NCBI GenBank assembly: GCA_949507465.1
Contig: CATEMS010000183.1
Coordinates: 1 to 10,703 of the forward strand
Source: Flavobacteriaceae bacterium
GTDB lineage: Bacteria; Bacteroidota; Bacteroidia; Flavobacteriales; Flavobacteriaceae
DNA length: 10,703 bases
Direction: 5' to 3'
Part shown: positions 1-7,021 of the stretch, piece after piece
Layout of the letters: every line of letters starts with the position of its first letter
How positions within the stretch are numbered: the stretch's first letter is position 1
Notes under the pieces: generated by a model
Seen by the model: only the letters and a program-made list of their open reading frames with translations
Database searches by the model: none
What the model was told of the DNA's origin: nothing
Program-made: the position numbers and the translations under genes

Positions 1-9
1 GGCTTTTTG

Positions 10-94
10 CGGAGAGTAAGGGATTCGAACCCCTGGAGGTGTGACCCTCAACAGTTTTCAAGACTGCCGCATTCGACCACTCTGCCAACTCTCC
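10..94 (-). tRNA. tRNA-Ser (anticodon UGA)
   Basis: Read on the minus strand, this folds as a complete class II tRNA. The 7-bp acceptor stem is GGAGAGT with ACTCTCC. The anticodon stem GCAGT/ACTGT encloses loop CTTGAAA with anticodon TGA (bases 58-60), which reads UCA serine codons. A long variable arm (GAGG...CCTC) and a T arm with loop TTCGAAT follow. The long variable arm and G discriminator base (position 10) both fit serine. CCA is not encoded, since the bases after the discriminator are CAA, so the 3' end must be added by a nucleotidyltransferase. The trailing minus-strand AAAAAGCC at the window edge could be the left half of a terminator, but its partner would lie outside the window. 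Confidence 0.97.
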
Positions 95-131
95 AAAGTG
101 TCTGTGTAAGACCTACAATTTAATGCGGCTG

Positions 132-162
132 CAAATATAATAAGCTTTTTTCTAGAAAGCAA
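132..162 (-). promoter_or_regulatory. Bacteroidota-type promoter for tRNA-Ser
   Basis: On the minus strand, a -33 element TTG (160-162) is followed after 20 nt by TATATTTG (132-139), a full match to the Bacteroidota -7 consensus TAnnTTTG. The predicted start lies near position 125, giving a leader of about 30 nt before the mature tRNA end at 94. Box sequence and spacing are read directly; promoter activity is inferred. Confidence 0.7.
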
Positions 163-182
163 TCTTTCGTTTTAAAATTTAA

Positions 183-205
183 AAAAATTGTACGGTACAA
201 TTTTT
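183..205. repeat. Perfect 11-bp inverted repeat, candidate operator
   Basis: The left arm AAAAATTGTAC (183-193) and right arm GTACAATTTTT (195-205) are exact reverse complements around a single central G. The site lies between the diverging tRNA-Ser and permease genes and ends 11 nt before the permease -7 box (217-224), where a repressor or activator dimer could act. The flanks are poly-A/T but the TTGTAC/GTACAA core is not simple sequence. A short terminator-like hairpin is less likely, because no transcript ends here in either direction. The binding protein cannot be named from sequence. Confidence 0.6.
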
Positions 206-216
206 AAAAACCTCAC

Positions 217-224
217 TACCTTTG
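217..224 (+). promoter_or_regulatory. -7 promoter box of the permease gene
   Basis: TACCTTTG matches TAnnTTTG exactly. It ends only 4 nt before the ATG at 229, so transcription would begin at or next to the start codon and the mRNA would be leaderless or nearly so. A TTG at 188-190 lies inside the palindrome but is 26 nt upstream, longer than the usual 17-23 nt. The -33 contact may therefore be weak or replaced by an activator. Confidence 0.55.
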
Positions 225-228
225 TATT

Positions 229-981
229 ATGGAACACTGGTACTATTACCCCATACTAATTGTTGTGGGTTTTGTTGTGGGTTTTATCAATACGGTGGCT
301 GGCGGAGGCTCTTTACTTTCATTGCCAGTACTCATATTTATGGGCTTACCTCCAACACTCGCTAATGGAACCAATAGAGTCGCTATTGTTATTCAGACAG
401 CTCTTGCTACAGCTGGTTTTAAAAGCAAAGGAGTAAGCACTTTTCCATTTAATATATATCTTGGTATCGCGGCTTTTTTTGGAAGTTTAATTGGTGCTAA
501 AATTGCCGTGGCTATCGATGAGGCTATTTTTAATAAGGTACTTGCCACCATAATGCTTATCGTTATTTTGATTATTATTTTCAAGCCAAAAACCAACTTA
601 ACTAATTTGCAAGAACGCCTCACAGGAAAATATCTTTGGCTGGGGATTATTGTATTTTTCTTCTTAGGAATCTATGGAGGTTTTATTAATGCTGGAATAG
701 GCTTTCTAATTATTATGTATTTACATTACACCCATTACATGAGCTTGGTTAGGGTAAATGCTACTAAAGTATTTGTAGTACTTATATACACCCTTGGCGC
801 ATTGGCTGTATTTGTATTTAATGATAAAGTAGACTTTAAAATAGGGCTTATTTTAGCAATCGGAAATGCCGCAGGCGCGTGGGTATCAAGCCGCCTTTCT
901 GTGAAAAAAGGAGATGGGTTTATCCGAAGTTTTTTGATAGTTATGGTAAGTATTATGGCTATTAAACTTTGGTTTTTTTAA
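229..981 (+). CDS. TSUP (TauE/SafE) family membrane permease
   Basis: This 250-residue, very hydrophobic protein belongs to the TauE/SafE (DUF81) family of inner-membrane transporters. Family members export or import organosulfur compounds, sulfite or other small anions; the substrate here cannot be told. The family's internal duplication is visible: GFINTVAGGGSLLSLP at residues 18-33 and a degenerate second copy, GGFINAGIGF, at 150-159. Hydrophobic stretches at about 8-38, 50-66, 75-95, 102-118, 136-165, 175-197, 203-220 and 232-250 fit the usual seven to eight helices. The start is supported because the conserved N-terminal repeat begins almost at once. There is no Shine-Dalgarno site, and the -7 box sits 4 nt upstream. 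The perfect palindrome at 183-205 suggests regulated expression. A 97-nt gap separates it from mazG. Confidence 0.9.
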   Translation: MEHWYYYPILIVVGFVVGFINTVAGGGSLLSLPVLIFMGLPPTLANGTNRVAIVIQTALATAGFKSKGVSTFPFNIYLGIAAFFGSLIGAKIAVAIDEAIFNKVLATIMLIVILIIIFKPKTNLTNLQERLTGKYLWLGIIVFFFLGIYGGFINAGIGFLIIMYLHYTHYMSLVRVNATKVFVVLIYTLGALAVFVFNDKVDFKIGLILAIGNAAGAWVSSRLSVKKGDGFIRSFLIVMVSIMAIKLWFF

Positions 982-1078
982 GTATTAATAGGCAAGCCAT
1001 ATCATAACAATTACAATAGTATGGTATTTTTACAGCCGTATTTTAATTCATAATTTTTTAATTTTCTATACTCAATAC

Positions 1079-1852
1079 ATGAATACACGACAACAACAAC
1101 TGCAAAGTTTTGATAGACTATTAACAATTATGGAGCAGTTACGAGCCCAGTGCCCCTGGGATAAAAAGCAGACCATGGAGAGTTTGCGGCATCTCACCAT
1201 AGAGGAAACCTATGAACTCGGAGATGCTATATTGGAGAGTAATTTAGAAGAAATAAAAGGAGAATTAGGCGATTTATTGTTGCACATTGTGTTTTATGCA
1301 AAAATAGGCAGCGAAACAGGTGCCTTTGATATAGCTGATGTAACCAATCAGATTTGTGAAAAGTTAATTTCCAGGCATCCTCATATTTATGGAGATCTTA
1401 CAGTAACCGATGAAAAACAAGTAAAACAAAACTGGGAAAACCTAAAACTTAAAGAAGGAAAAACAAGTGTGTTGCAAGGAGTGCCAAAATCACTTCCTGC
1501 ACTAGTAAAAGCAAATAGAATTCAAGACAAAGTAGCCGGCGTAGGTTTTGATTGGGAACACCCAGAGCAAGTTTTTGAAAAACTACAAGAAGAACTCTCT
1601 GAGTTAAAAGTTGAGATAGCTGCCAAAAACCAGCAAAAGATGGAAGCAGAGTTTGGCGATGTTTTATTTTCCATGATCAACTATGCTCGTTTTTTAAATA
1701 TAAATCCAGAAAATGCCCTCGAGCGCACCAATAAAAAATTCATCAAACGATTTCAATATTTAGAGAAAAAGACCACCGAGCAAGGTAAATCCCTAAAAGA
1801 CATGACTTTAAAGGAGATGGATGTGTATTGGGAGCAGGCGAAGTCTCTGTAA
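1079..1852 (+). CDS. mazG: Nucleoside triphosphate pyrophosphohydrolase MazG
   Basis: MazG hydrolyses (d)NTPs to the monophosphate and pyrophosphate, and is thought to cleanse nucleotide pools or lower ppGpp in the cytoplasm. The 257-residue length is normal for the two-domain form. The N-terminal domain shows the family signature CPWDKKQT (25-32), then EETYE (42-46) and ELGD (62-65). These acidic residues form the EExxE...ExxD magnesium site. The C-terminal domain repeats it as EELSE (171-175) and EFGD (191-194), so both metal sites appear intact. No Shine-Dalgarno sequence precedes the ATG. The upstream 97 nt holds AT-rich TAnnTTT-like strings but no full -7 match, so co-transcription with the permease or a weak own promoter are both possible. 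The name is secure; the in vivo substrate is not. Confidence 0.96.
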   Translation: MNTRQQQLQSFDRLLTIMEQLRAQCPWDKKQTMESLRHLTIEETYELGDAILESNLEEIKGELGDLLLHIVFYAKIGSETGAFDIADVTNQICEKLISRHPHIYGDLTVTDEKQVKQNWENLKLKEGKTSVLQGVPKSLPALVKANRIQDKVAGVGFDWEHPEQVFEKLQEELSELKVEIAAKNQQKMEAEFGDVLFSMINYARFLNINPENALERTNKKFIKRFQYLEKKTTEQGKSLKDMTLKEMDVYWEQAKSL

Positions 1853-1873
1853 AATATTTTTCAAAGATGTACG

Positions 1874-1894
1874 CTATAAATAGTATTTTTATAG
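1874..1894. repeat. Short AT-only inverted repeat between mazG and bshA
   Basis: CTATAAA (1874-1880) and TTTATAG (1888-1894) are exact reverse complements with a 7-nt spacer. The site lies 22 nt after the mazG stop and 52 nt before bshA. The stem has only one G-C pair and no following T-tract of note, so it is a poor terminator. It could be an operator or chance in AT-rich DNA. Confidence 0.25.
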
Positions 1895-1946
1895 TTCTAT
1901 TAAATACTTACAGTACTATATTAATTAAAAGCAGAAAGCCTTATTT

Positions 1947-3083
1947 ATGAAAATAGCAATCGTTTGTTATCCCACCTTTGGTGGTAGTGGTGTGGTTGCC
2001 ACTGAACTAGGTCTAGCATTAGCTGATCATGGTCATGAGGTTCATTTTATTACCTACAAACAACCTGTGCGTTTAGATTTACTGTCTAAGAAAATTCATT
2101 TTCATGAGGTAACCATACCAGACTATCCTTTGTTTAAATACCAGCCCTATGAGCTAGCCCTTTCAAGCAAATTGGTTGACATGGTTAAACTCCACAACAT
2201 AGATATCATGCATGTACATTACGCTATACCTCATGCCTATGCAGGGTATATGGCCAAGCAAATGTTGGCAGAGGCTGGTATACAAATTCCAATGGTAACG
2301 ACCCTGCATGGAACAGATATTACCCTTGTGGGCAATCATCCCTTTTACAAACCAGCAGTTACCTTTAGTATCAATAACAGCGATTATGTGACCTCTGTCT
2401 CTCAGAGTTTAAAAGACGATACGTTGCGTTTGTTTGACATTAAAAACACCATTGATGTAGTTCCTAATTTTATTGACACCAAACGCTTTGAAAATCAATA
2501 CACTGATTGTCAACGCTCAATAATGGCATTACCCCATGAGCGAATCATCACTCATGTTAGTAATTTAAGACCTGTAAAAAGAGTGCAGGATGTCATACAT
2601 ATATTTGATACTGTTCAAAAACAGATTCCTTCTAAGCTGCTTATTGTGGGTGAGGGACCACAGAAAGAGCCTGCAGAACTGCTCGCAGAATCTTTAGGCA
2701 TTGCCCACAAGGTTGTTTTTCTAGGCAATAGTAATGAAGTGGATAAAATATTATGTTTTTCTGATTTATTTCTATTACCCTCAGAAAAAGAAAGTTTTGG
2801 TTTGGCAGCTCTAGAGGCTATGGCTAGTGGTGTGCCCATAATTTCGAGTAATACAGGTGGTCTTCCTGAAGTTAATATAGAAGGCCAAAGTGGTTTTTTA
2901 AGTCCGGTTGGAAACATCAAGGAAATGGCGGCAAATGCAATAACCATTTTAAAGGATGATGCAACTCTGGATGAATTTAAAGCAAATGCAAGAAAATCCT
3001 CCAAACGATTTGACACAAAAACGATTGTACCCAAATACGAGGCACTGTATGAAAAGGTACTTTTCAAGTCACAAGCCTCTTGA
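1947..3083 (+). CDS. bshA: N-acetyl-alpha-D-glucosaminyl L-malate synthase BshA
   Basis: BshA is a GT4-family glycosyltransferase that joins GlcNAc from UDP-GlcNAc to L-malate, the first step of bacillithiol synthesis, in the cytoplasm. The 378-residue length is typical. The N-terminal Rossmann domain has FGGSGVVATELG (11-22) and the BshA-like YKQPVRLD (37-44). HGTD at 121-124 and PNFID at 173-177 follow. The C-terminal GT-B domain carries VGEGP (234-238) and the GT4 EX7E motif, E282 to E290 within KESFGLAALEAMASG, then NTGGLPEV (302-309). A generic GT4 glycosyltransferase is the alternative, but the N-terminal motifs argue for BshA. BshB deacetylase and BshC are not in this window; in Bacteroidota they are often elsewhere in the genome. 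The start is the first residue of the conserved MKIAIVCYPT. Confidence 0.93.
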   Translation: MKIAIVCYPTFGGSGVVATELGLALADHGHEVHFITYKQPVRLDLLSKKIHFHEVTIPDYPLFKYQPYELALSSKLVDMVKLHNIDIMHVHYAIPHAYAGYMAKQMLAEAGIQIPMVTTLHGTDITLVGNHPFYKPAVTFSINNSDYVTSVSQSLKDDTLRLFDIKNTIDVVPNFIDTKRFENQYTDCQRSIMALPHERIITHVSNLRPVKRVQDVIHIFDTVQKQIPSKLLIVGEGPQKEPAELLAESLGIAHKVVFLGNSNEVDKILCFSDLFLLPSEKESFGLAALEAMASGVPIISSNTGGLPEVNIEGQSGFLSPVGNIKEMAANAITILKDDATLDEFKANARKSSKRFDTKTIVPKYEALYEKVLFKSQAS

Positions 3084-3120
3084 AATTAAAAACCTATTTT
3101 TATTGTTTCTTAGCATGATA

Positions 3121-3151
3121 TTGGTCGTATTTTTTTATTTTTAATGACCAA
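3121..3151. repeat. Inverted repeat TTGGTC/GACCAA before the dehydrogenase gene
   Basis: TTGGTC (3121-3126) and GACCAA (3146-3151) are exact reverse complements around a 19-nt, T-rich interval, 9 nt before the TTG start at 3161. The arms are short and the loop long, so this is only a tentative operator or leader hairpin. If it folds in the mRNA, it would sit right at the translation start. Confidence 0.25.
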
Positions 3152-3160
3152 CATTATATT

Positions 3161-6055
3161 TTGAAACAGCTACTCAAGCAATTAGCCACCACCTTATCTG
3201 GCACTCTTTTCTTTGATGATTTACATAAAACTATGTATGCAACAGATGCCTCTGTGTATCGAAGAATACCCTTAGCAGTTGCCTATCCAAGGGGTGAACA
3301 AGACCTACAAAAACTTATTTTCTTTGCCCAAAAGCACAAGATTTCTTTAATTCCAAGAACTGCTGGAACCTCATTGGCAGGGCAATGTGTAGGGGAGGGA
3401 ATTGTTGTTGATGTCTCTAAGCACTTCACTAAAATTATTGCCCTAGATGTTGAGTCTCAAACGGTAAGAGTACAACCTGGAGTTGTAAGGGATGATCTCA
3501 ATACATATTTAAAACCTTATGGTTTGTTTTTTGGCCCTAATACATCAACATCAAACAGGTGTATGATTGGGGGTATGGTTGGAAATAATTCTAGCGGAAC
3601 CACCTCAATCCAATATGGAGTTACCAGAGATAAAGTTCTTGCTATGGATTGTCTGTTGTCTGACGGATCCCAGGTTTGTTTTTCAAGTATTTCTAAAGAA
3701 ACATTTATAGAAAAAACCAAATTAGATTCTCTTGAGGGATCAATATATAAAGAGCTTTATAATGTATTGCACACAAAAGAAGTACAACAAGAAATTTTCA
3801 ATGAGTTTCCTAAACCACAGATTCATAGAAGAAATACTGGTTACGCATTAGATGAGCTGATCAAGGCAGATGTTTTTGGCGGTGACAACCCTTTTAATAT
3901 GTGTACTTTATTATCAGGAAGCGAGGGCACCCTGGCTTTTACAACGGCCATTACTCTCAAGCTCGATACCCTGCCTCCAGAGAAAACGGCCATGTTAGTG
4001 ACTCATTATGATTCTTTAGAGAAAGCACTTCAAGATGTTGTACATGCCATGAAACATGAGCTGTATTGTTGTGAGTTGATGGATGATATTATTTTGGAGC
4101 GGACTAAAGAAAATACAATGTATGACTCCTATCGGTTTTTTGTAAAAGGATTGCCAAAAGCCATGTTGTTTTTGGAAGTAAAGGCAGCCACAACTCCAGA
4201 GTTGGAGAAAAAAATTATGGCTTTACAATCTACCTTAGACAAAGAAAAATTAAGCTATCATAACGTTGTGTTATACGATAGTGACGTTTCCAAGGCGCTA
4301 CATTTAAGAAAAGCGGGGCTGGGCCTACTTGGTAATATGATAGGAGATAAAAAAGCAGTTGCCTGTATAGAAGATACTGCCGTCGCCCTTGAGGATTTGC
4401 CCAATTACATAAAGGAATTTACCACCATTATGAAATCCTACAACCAAGAGGTGGTCTATTATGCGCATGCTGGCGCAGGAGAGTTGCATTTGCGTCCTAT
4501 ATTAAATTTAAAAACCCAGCAGGGTGTCTCCTATTTCAGGAGTATCACTACAGATGTAGCTCATTTGGTTAAAAAATATAAAGGTTCTTTCTCCGGAGAG
4601 CATGGAGATGGTATTGTTCGGTCAGAGTTTATACCCATTGTTATTGGAGAAAAAAACTACACACTACTTGGACTTATTAAAAAAGTTTTTGATTCTAATT
4701 ATATATTCAATCCCGGTAAAATCACTATGCCATATAAAATGGATACTTCCCTGCGTAATGATCATCGTCAGAAGCCTTCAAAAATAGAAACTGTTTTTAG
4801 TTTTGAAGACTCCCAAGGAATTCTGAGACTGGCAGAGAAATGCAATGGTAGTGGTGATTGTAGAAAATCTGCAGCTGCAAGTGGCATGATGTGTCCAAGC
4901 TACCACGCAACAAAAAATGAAAAAGATACAACAAGAGCCAGAGCTAATGTACTTAGAGAAGTCTTAACTACCAATGATGCTGCAAACAAATTTGATTCAC
5001 AACAACTCAAAGAGGTGTTTGATTTATGTATTAGCTGTAAGGCTTGTGGTAGTGAATGTCCAAGTAATGTTGATATGGCAACCAGTAAGGCAGAATTTTT
5101 ATATCAATACCAGAAAACAAATGGGGTTTCTAGAAGCACAAAACTATTTGCAAACTCAAGCAAGTACACTTCCTTAGCTGCAAAAATACCGACTCTTGCA
5201 AATACCTTATACGCCAATAAGACGACTGCTGGCATCATAAAAAAAATAACAGGTGTTGCTCCACAACGTACCTTACCAAAACTCAAACCTTGGAAAAGAG
5301 AAGTAACCAAAACTCCTTTACACTCAAAAGGTAAAAAAGTTCTTTTGTACTTAGATGAATTTTCAAAATATTTGGATGGAAATATCGCTACAGATGCTAT
5401 AGATGTACTCCGTGGGCTAGGGTATGAGGTAGGTGTTGTAGCTCATTTAGATAGTGCTAGAGCATTGATTAGTAAGGGATTTTTAAAGCAGGCTAAAGTC
5501 TGTGCCACAAAAAATATAGCGTATTTACAATCTAAAGTTTCTGAATCAACTCCCCTTTTAGGTATAGAACCCTCTGCTATATTGGGTTTTAGAGATGAAT
5601 TTTTACGTTTGGTGGATGACCGTGATGCTGCCACTTATGTTTCTAAGCATGTATATCTGATAGAAGAATTTTTAGCCTCAGAGTTTGAAAAAGGGATCCA
5701 TTGTAAATCGGTATTCACAAAAGACACCGCGCAGATAAAAATACATGTTCATTGTCATCAAAAAGCCCTGTCAAATCAAAAATTCACATTTGACATTTTA
5801 AATTTTCCAACCAATTATAAACCAACCTTGATCAACTCAGGGTGTTGCGGAATGGCAGGTAGCTTTGGGTATGAAAAGGAGCATTACAATGTCAGTATGA
5901 AGATTGGTGGCCTTCGTTTATTTCCCTCAATTAAAAAGGCAGCACCCTCTACCATTATCGCTGCCAACGGCACCAGCTGCAGGCACCAAATAAAAGATGG
6001 GACACAGCGCCAAGCGCTACATCCCATTACTATTTTAAAAAATGCATTAAATTAG
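3161..6055 (+). CDS. FAD-linked oxidase with Fe-S domain, D-lactate / D-2-hydroxyglutarate dehydrogenase-like
   Basis: This 964-residue fusion of a flavin dehydrogenase with a ferredoxin-like module probably oxidises a D-2-hydroxyacid (D-lactate or D-2-hydroxyglutarate) and passes electrons to the respiratory chain. The PCMH-type FAD domain spans about 35-270, with PRTAGTSLAGQ (65-75), GNNSSGTTS (141-149) and LLSGSEGTLAF (250-260). The FAD-oxidase C-terminal domain spans about 275-525, with HAGAGELHLRP (436-446), SGEHGDGIVRSEF (478-490) and FNPGKI (516-521). Iron-sulfur ligands follow: CNGSGDC (561-567) with CP at 578, then the classic CxxCxxCxxxCP at 623-634. A CCG-type heterodisulfide-reductase-like domain closes it, with HVHCH (862-866), GCCG (894-897) and C940. 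The architecture resembles E. coli YdiJ. There is no in-frame ATG between the upstream stop at 3116 and TTG 3161, and homology begins at MKQLLKQL, so TTG is the likely start. It lies 77 nt after bshA and its stop overlaps the convergent lipoprotein gene. Confidence 0.88.
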   Translation: MKQLLKQLATTLSGTLFFDDLHKTMYATDASVYRRIPLAVAYPRGEQDLQKLIFFAQKHKISLIPRTAGTSLAGQCVGEGIVVDVSKHFTKIIALDVESQTVRVQPGVVRDDLNTYLKPYGLFFGPNTSTSNRCMIGGMVGNNSSGTTSIQYGVTRDKVLAMDCLLSDGSQVCFSSISKETFIEKTKLDSLEGSIYKELYNVLHTKEVQQEIFNEFPKPQIHRRNTGYALDELIKADVFGGDNPFNMCTLLSGSEGTLAFTTAITLKLDTLPPEKTAMLVTHYDSLEKALQDVVHAMKHELYCCELMDDIILERTKENTMYDSYRFFVKGLPKAMLFLEVKAATTPELEKKIMALQSTLDKEKLSYHNVVLYDSDVSKALHLRKAGLGLLGNMIGDKKAVACIEDTAVALEDLPNYIKEFTTIMKSYNQEVVYYAHAGAGELHLRPILNLKTQQGVSYFRSITTDVAHLVKKYKGSFSGEHGDGIVRSEFIPIVIGEKNYTLLGLIKKVFDSNYIFNPGKITMPYKMDTSLRNDHRQKPSKIETVFSFEDSQGILRLAEKCNGSGDCRKSAAASGMMCPSYHATKNEKDTTRARANVLREVLTTNDAANKFDSQQLKEVFDLCISCKACGSECPSNVDMATSKAEFLYQYQKTNGVSRSTKLFANSSKYTSLAAKIPTLANTLYANKTTAGIIKKITGVAPQRTLPKLKPWKREVTKTPLHSKGKKVLLYLDEFSKYLDGNIATDAIDVLRGLGYEVGVVAHLDSARALISKGFLKQAKVCATKNIAYLQSKVSESTPLLGIEPSAILGFRDEFLRLVDDRDAATYVSKHVYLIEEFLASEFEKGIHCKSVFTKDTAQIKIHVHCHQKALSNQKFTFDILNFPTNYKPTLINSGCCGMAGSFGYEKEHYNVSMKIGGLRLFPSIKKAAPSTIIAANGTSCRHQIKDGTQRQALHPITILKNALN

Positions 6056-6858
6056 TTTCCTATCTCAAAACTAGTTAAGGTAGCAGTACTAACAGAGGTG
6101 TTTTGTTCTGGAAGCGGAATTTCTAATCCAGGGATCCCACTTAAATCTTCAAAGGCATAATCTACGGTCTCTCTAGAGAACACAAGGCCTGTATTTGCGG
6201 TGTAATAATTTTCTACAACCAACACATCTTGAGAGCTTAAAATAGGAAGTGATAGTGTTGTGCCACCTACTTGAACTTCTGTACTAATTTCTAGATTCAA
6301 CACAATATTTGATTGTATTACATCTGTGTATGTTTGGACATCTGTTTCTAATGAAGCTAATGACTGTACTTGGGTTGTTATTGATGTATATTCTATGATA
6401 ATTGGGAAGTCCATGACTGTTTCTTCAAACACCCCAGAGATAACATGAAGCTGTGTTCCATTTGCAGCATTTGGGTCAAACAACACGGCATTGTTTAGCG
6501 GTATGCTAAGGTCTGGAAATCCTTCTACTGGGACACCTCCAATAACTCCATTTACAATGAGTTTTCCTGTGTCTTTTCTGACAAGGTTTTGAGTAAGTAG
6601 GCTTACCGTAAAACCATTAGGTATGGGATCTTGGGTATCTAGATTAGTGTACTGCACACCGTTTTCTTGTTGTGTTCCAACAACAAACATGTTGTCTTGA
6701 CTATTTTGTCCTTCACTCTCATTGGTATAACTCCAAGATGAGTTTAGATTTAATGGAAAATACTCCTGAGTGTTATTGGTATTTGGGGTGGTATCATCTC
6801 CTCCGCATGAAATTAAACCTAGAGTTAGCAAAGTAATACTTATCAAATGATATTTCAT
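6052..6858 (-). CDS. Putative outer-surface lipoprotein, function unknown
   Basis: This 268-residue protein begins with a lipoprotein signal peptide: a charged N-terminus, a hydrophobic stretch (5-16) and lipobox LISC, with the lipidated cysteine at 18. The GGDD after the cysteine resembles the acidic export signals that send Bacteroidota lipoproteins to the cell surface, so surface exposure is inferred. The mature part is a low-complexity Asn/Thr-rich linker (23-31), then YFPLNLNSSWSYTNE (33-47). That looks like the N-terminal strand found in many uncharacterised Bacteroidota lipoproteins. The rest is rich in Val, Thr, Ile and Ser, consistent with beta-sandwich structure. No catalytic motif is seen. 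It lies downstream of rpoD in the same direction but is separated by a strong terminator and has its own -7 box. Its stop codon overlaps the convergent dehydrogenase stop. No specific function can be assigned. Confidence 0.85.
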   Translation of the reverse strand: MKYHLISITLLTLGLISCGGDDTTPNTNNTQEYFPLNLNSSWSYTNESEGQNSQDNMFVVGTQQENGVQYTNLDTQDPIPNGFTVSLLTQNLVRKDTGKLIVNGVIGGVPVEGFPDLSIPLNNAVLFDPNAANGTQLHVISGVFEETVMDFPIIIEYTSITTQVQSLASLETDVQTYTDVIQSNIVLNLEISTEVQVGGTTLSLPILSSQDVLVVENYYTANTGLVFSRETVDYAFEDLSGIPGLEIPLPEQNTSVSTATLTSFEIGN

Positions 6859-6875
6859 AGTGGCATGTTTTAAAG

Positions 6876-6901
6876 CAAATATATCAAAAACAATGATACA
6901 A
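6876..6901 (-). promoter_or_regulatory. Candidate promoter of the lipoprotein gene
   Basis: On the minus strand TATATTTG (6876-6883) matches the TAnnTTTG -7 consensus exactly, 17 nt before the ATG at 6858, giving a predicted leader of only about 10 nt. The nearest TTG (6899-6901) is 15 nt away, slightly short of the usual spacing, so the -33 assignment is less certain than the -7 box. Confidence 0.5.
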
Positions 6902-6963
6902 TACCTATTTTACAAAGCACATGATAGGGCATACACAAATTTCACTGATTCTAATACATGAAC

Positions 6964-7002
6964 AAAAAAAAGAGCCATTACCAAAGGTAATCGCTCTTTT
7001 TT
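6964..7002 (-). terminator. Intrinsic terminator after rpoD
   Basis: The arms 6966-6982 and 6986-7002 pair over 17 positions with one C-C/G-G-type mismatch (6976 against 6992) and an AAA/TTT loop. The core is GAGC-n-ATTACC. Read in the rpoD direction it begins 20 nt after the stop codon and ends in an 8-T run (6971 down to 6964), the classic rho-independent form. The A/T outer pairs would also give a T-run on the plus strand, but no plus-strand gene needs it. It separates rpoD from the lipoprotein gene. Confidence 0.9.
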
Positions 7003-7021
7003 AGCTAACATCTGTTTATTA

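Noticed and set aside
995..1025. CCATA...TATGG inverted repeat after the permease gene as terminator
   Set aside because: Only five pairs with a long interval and no T-tract in the right place; expected by chance in AT-rich DNA.
2615..3067. 150-codon minus-strand open frame inside bshA
   Set aside because: It is fully antisense to a strongly conserved gene, has no recognisable domain and no promoter box; it is a shadow of the bshA codons.
2956..3144. 62-codon plus-strand frame spanning the bshA end, with a hydrophobic tail
   Set aside because: Most of it overlaps bshA out of frame; the hydrophobic tail comes from translating a T-rich spacer. No promoter or ribosome site is seen.
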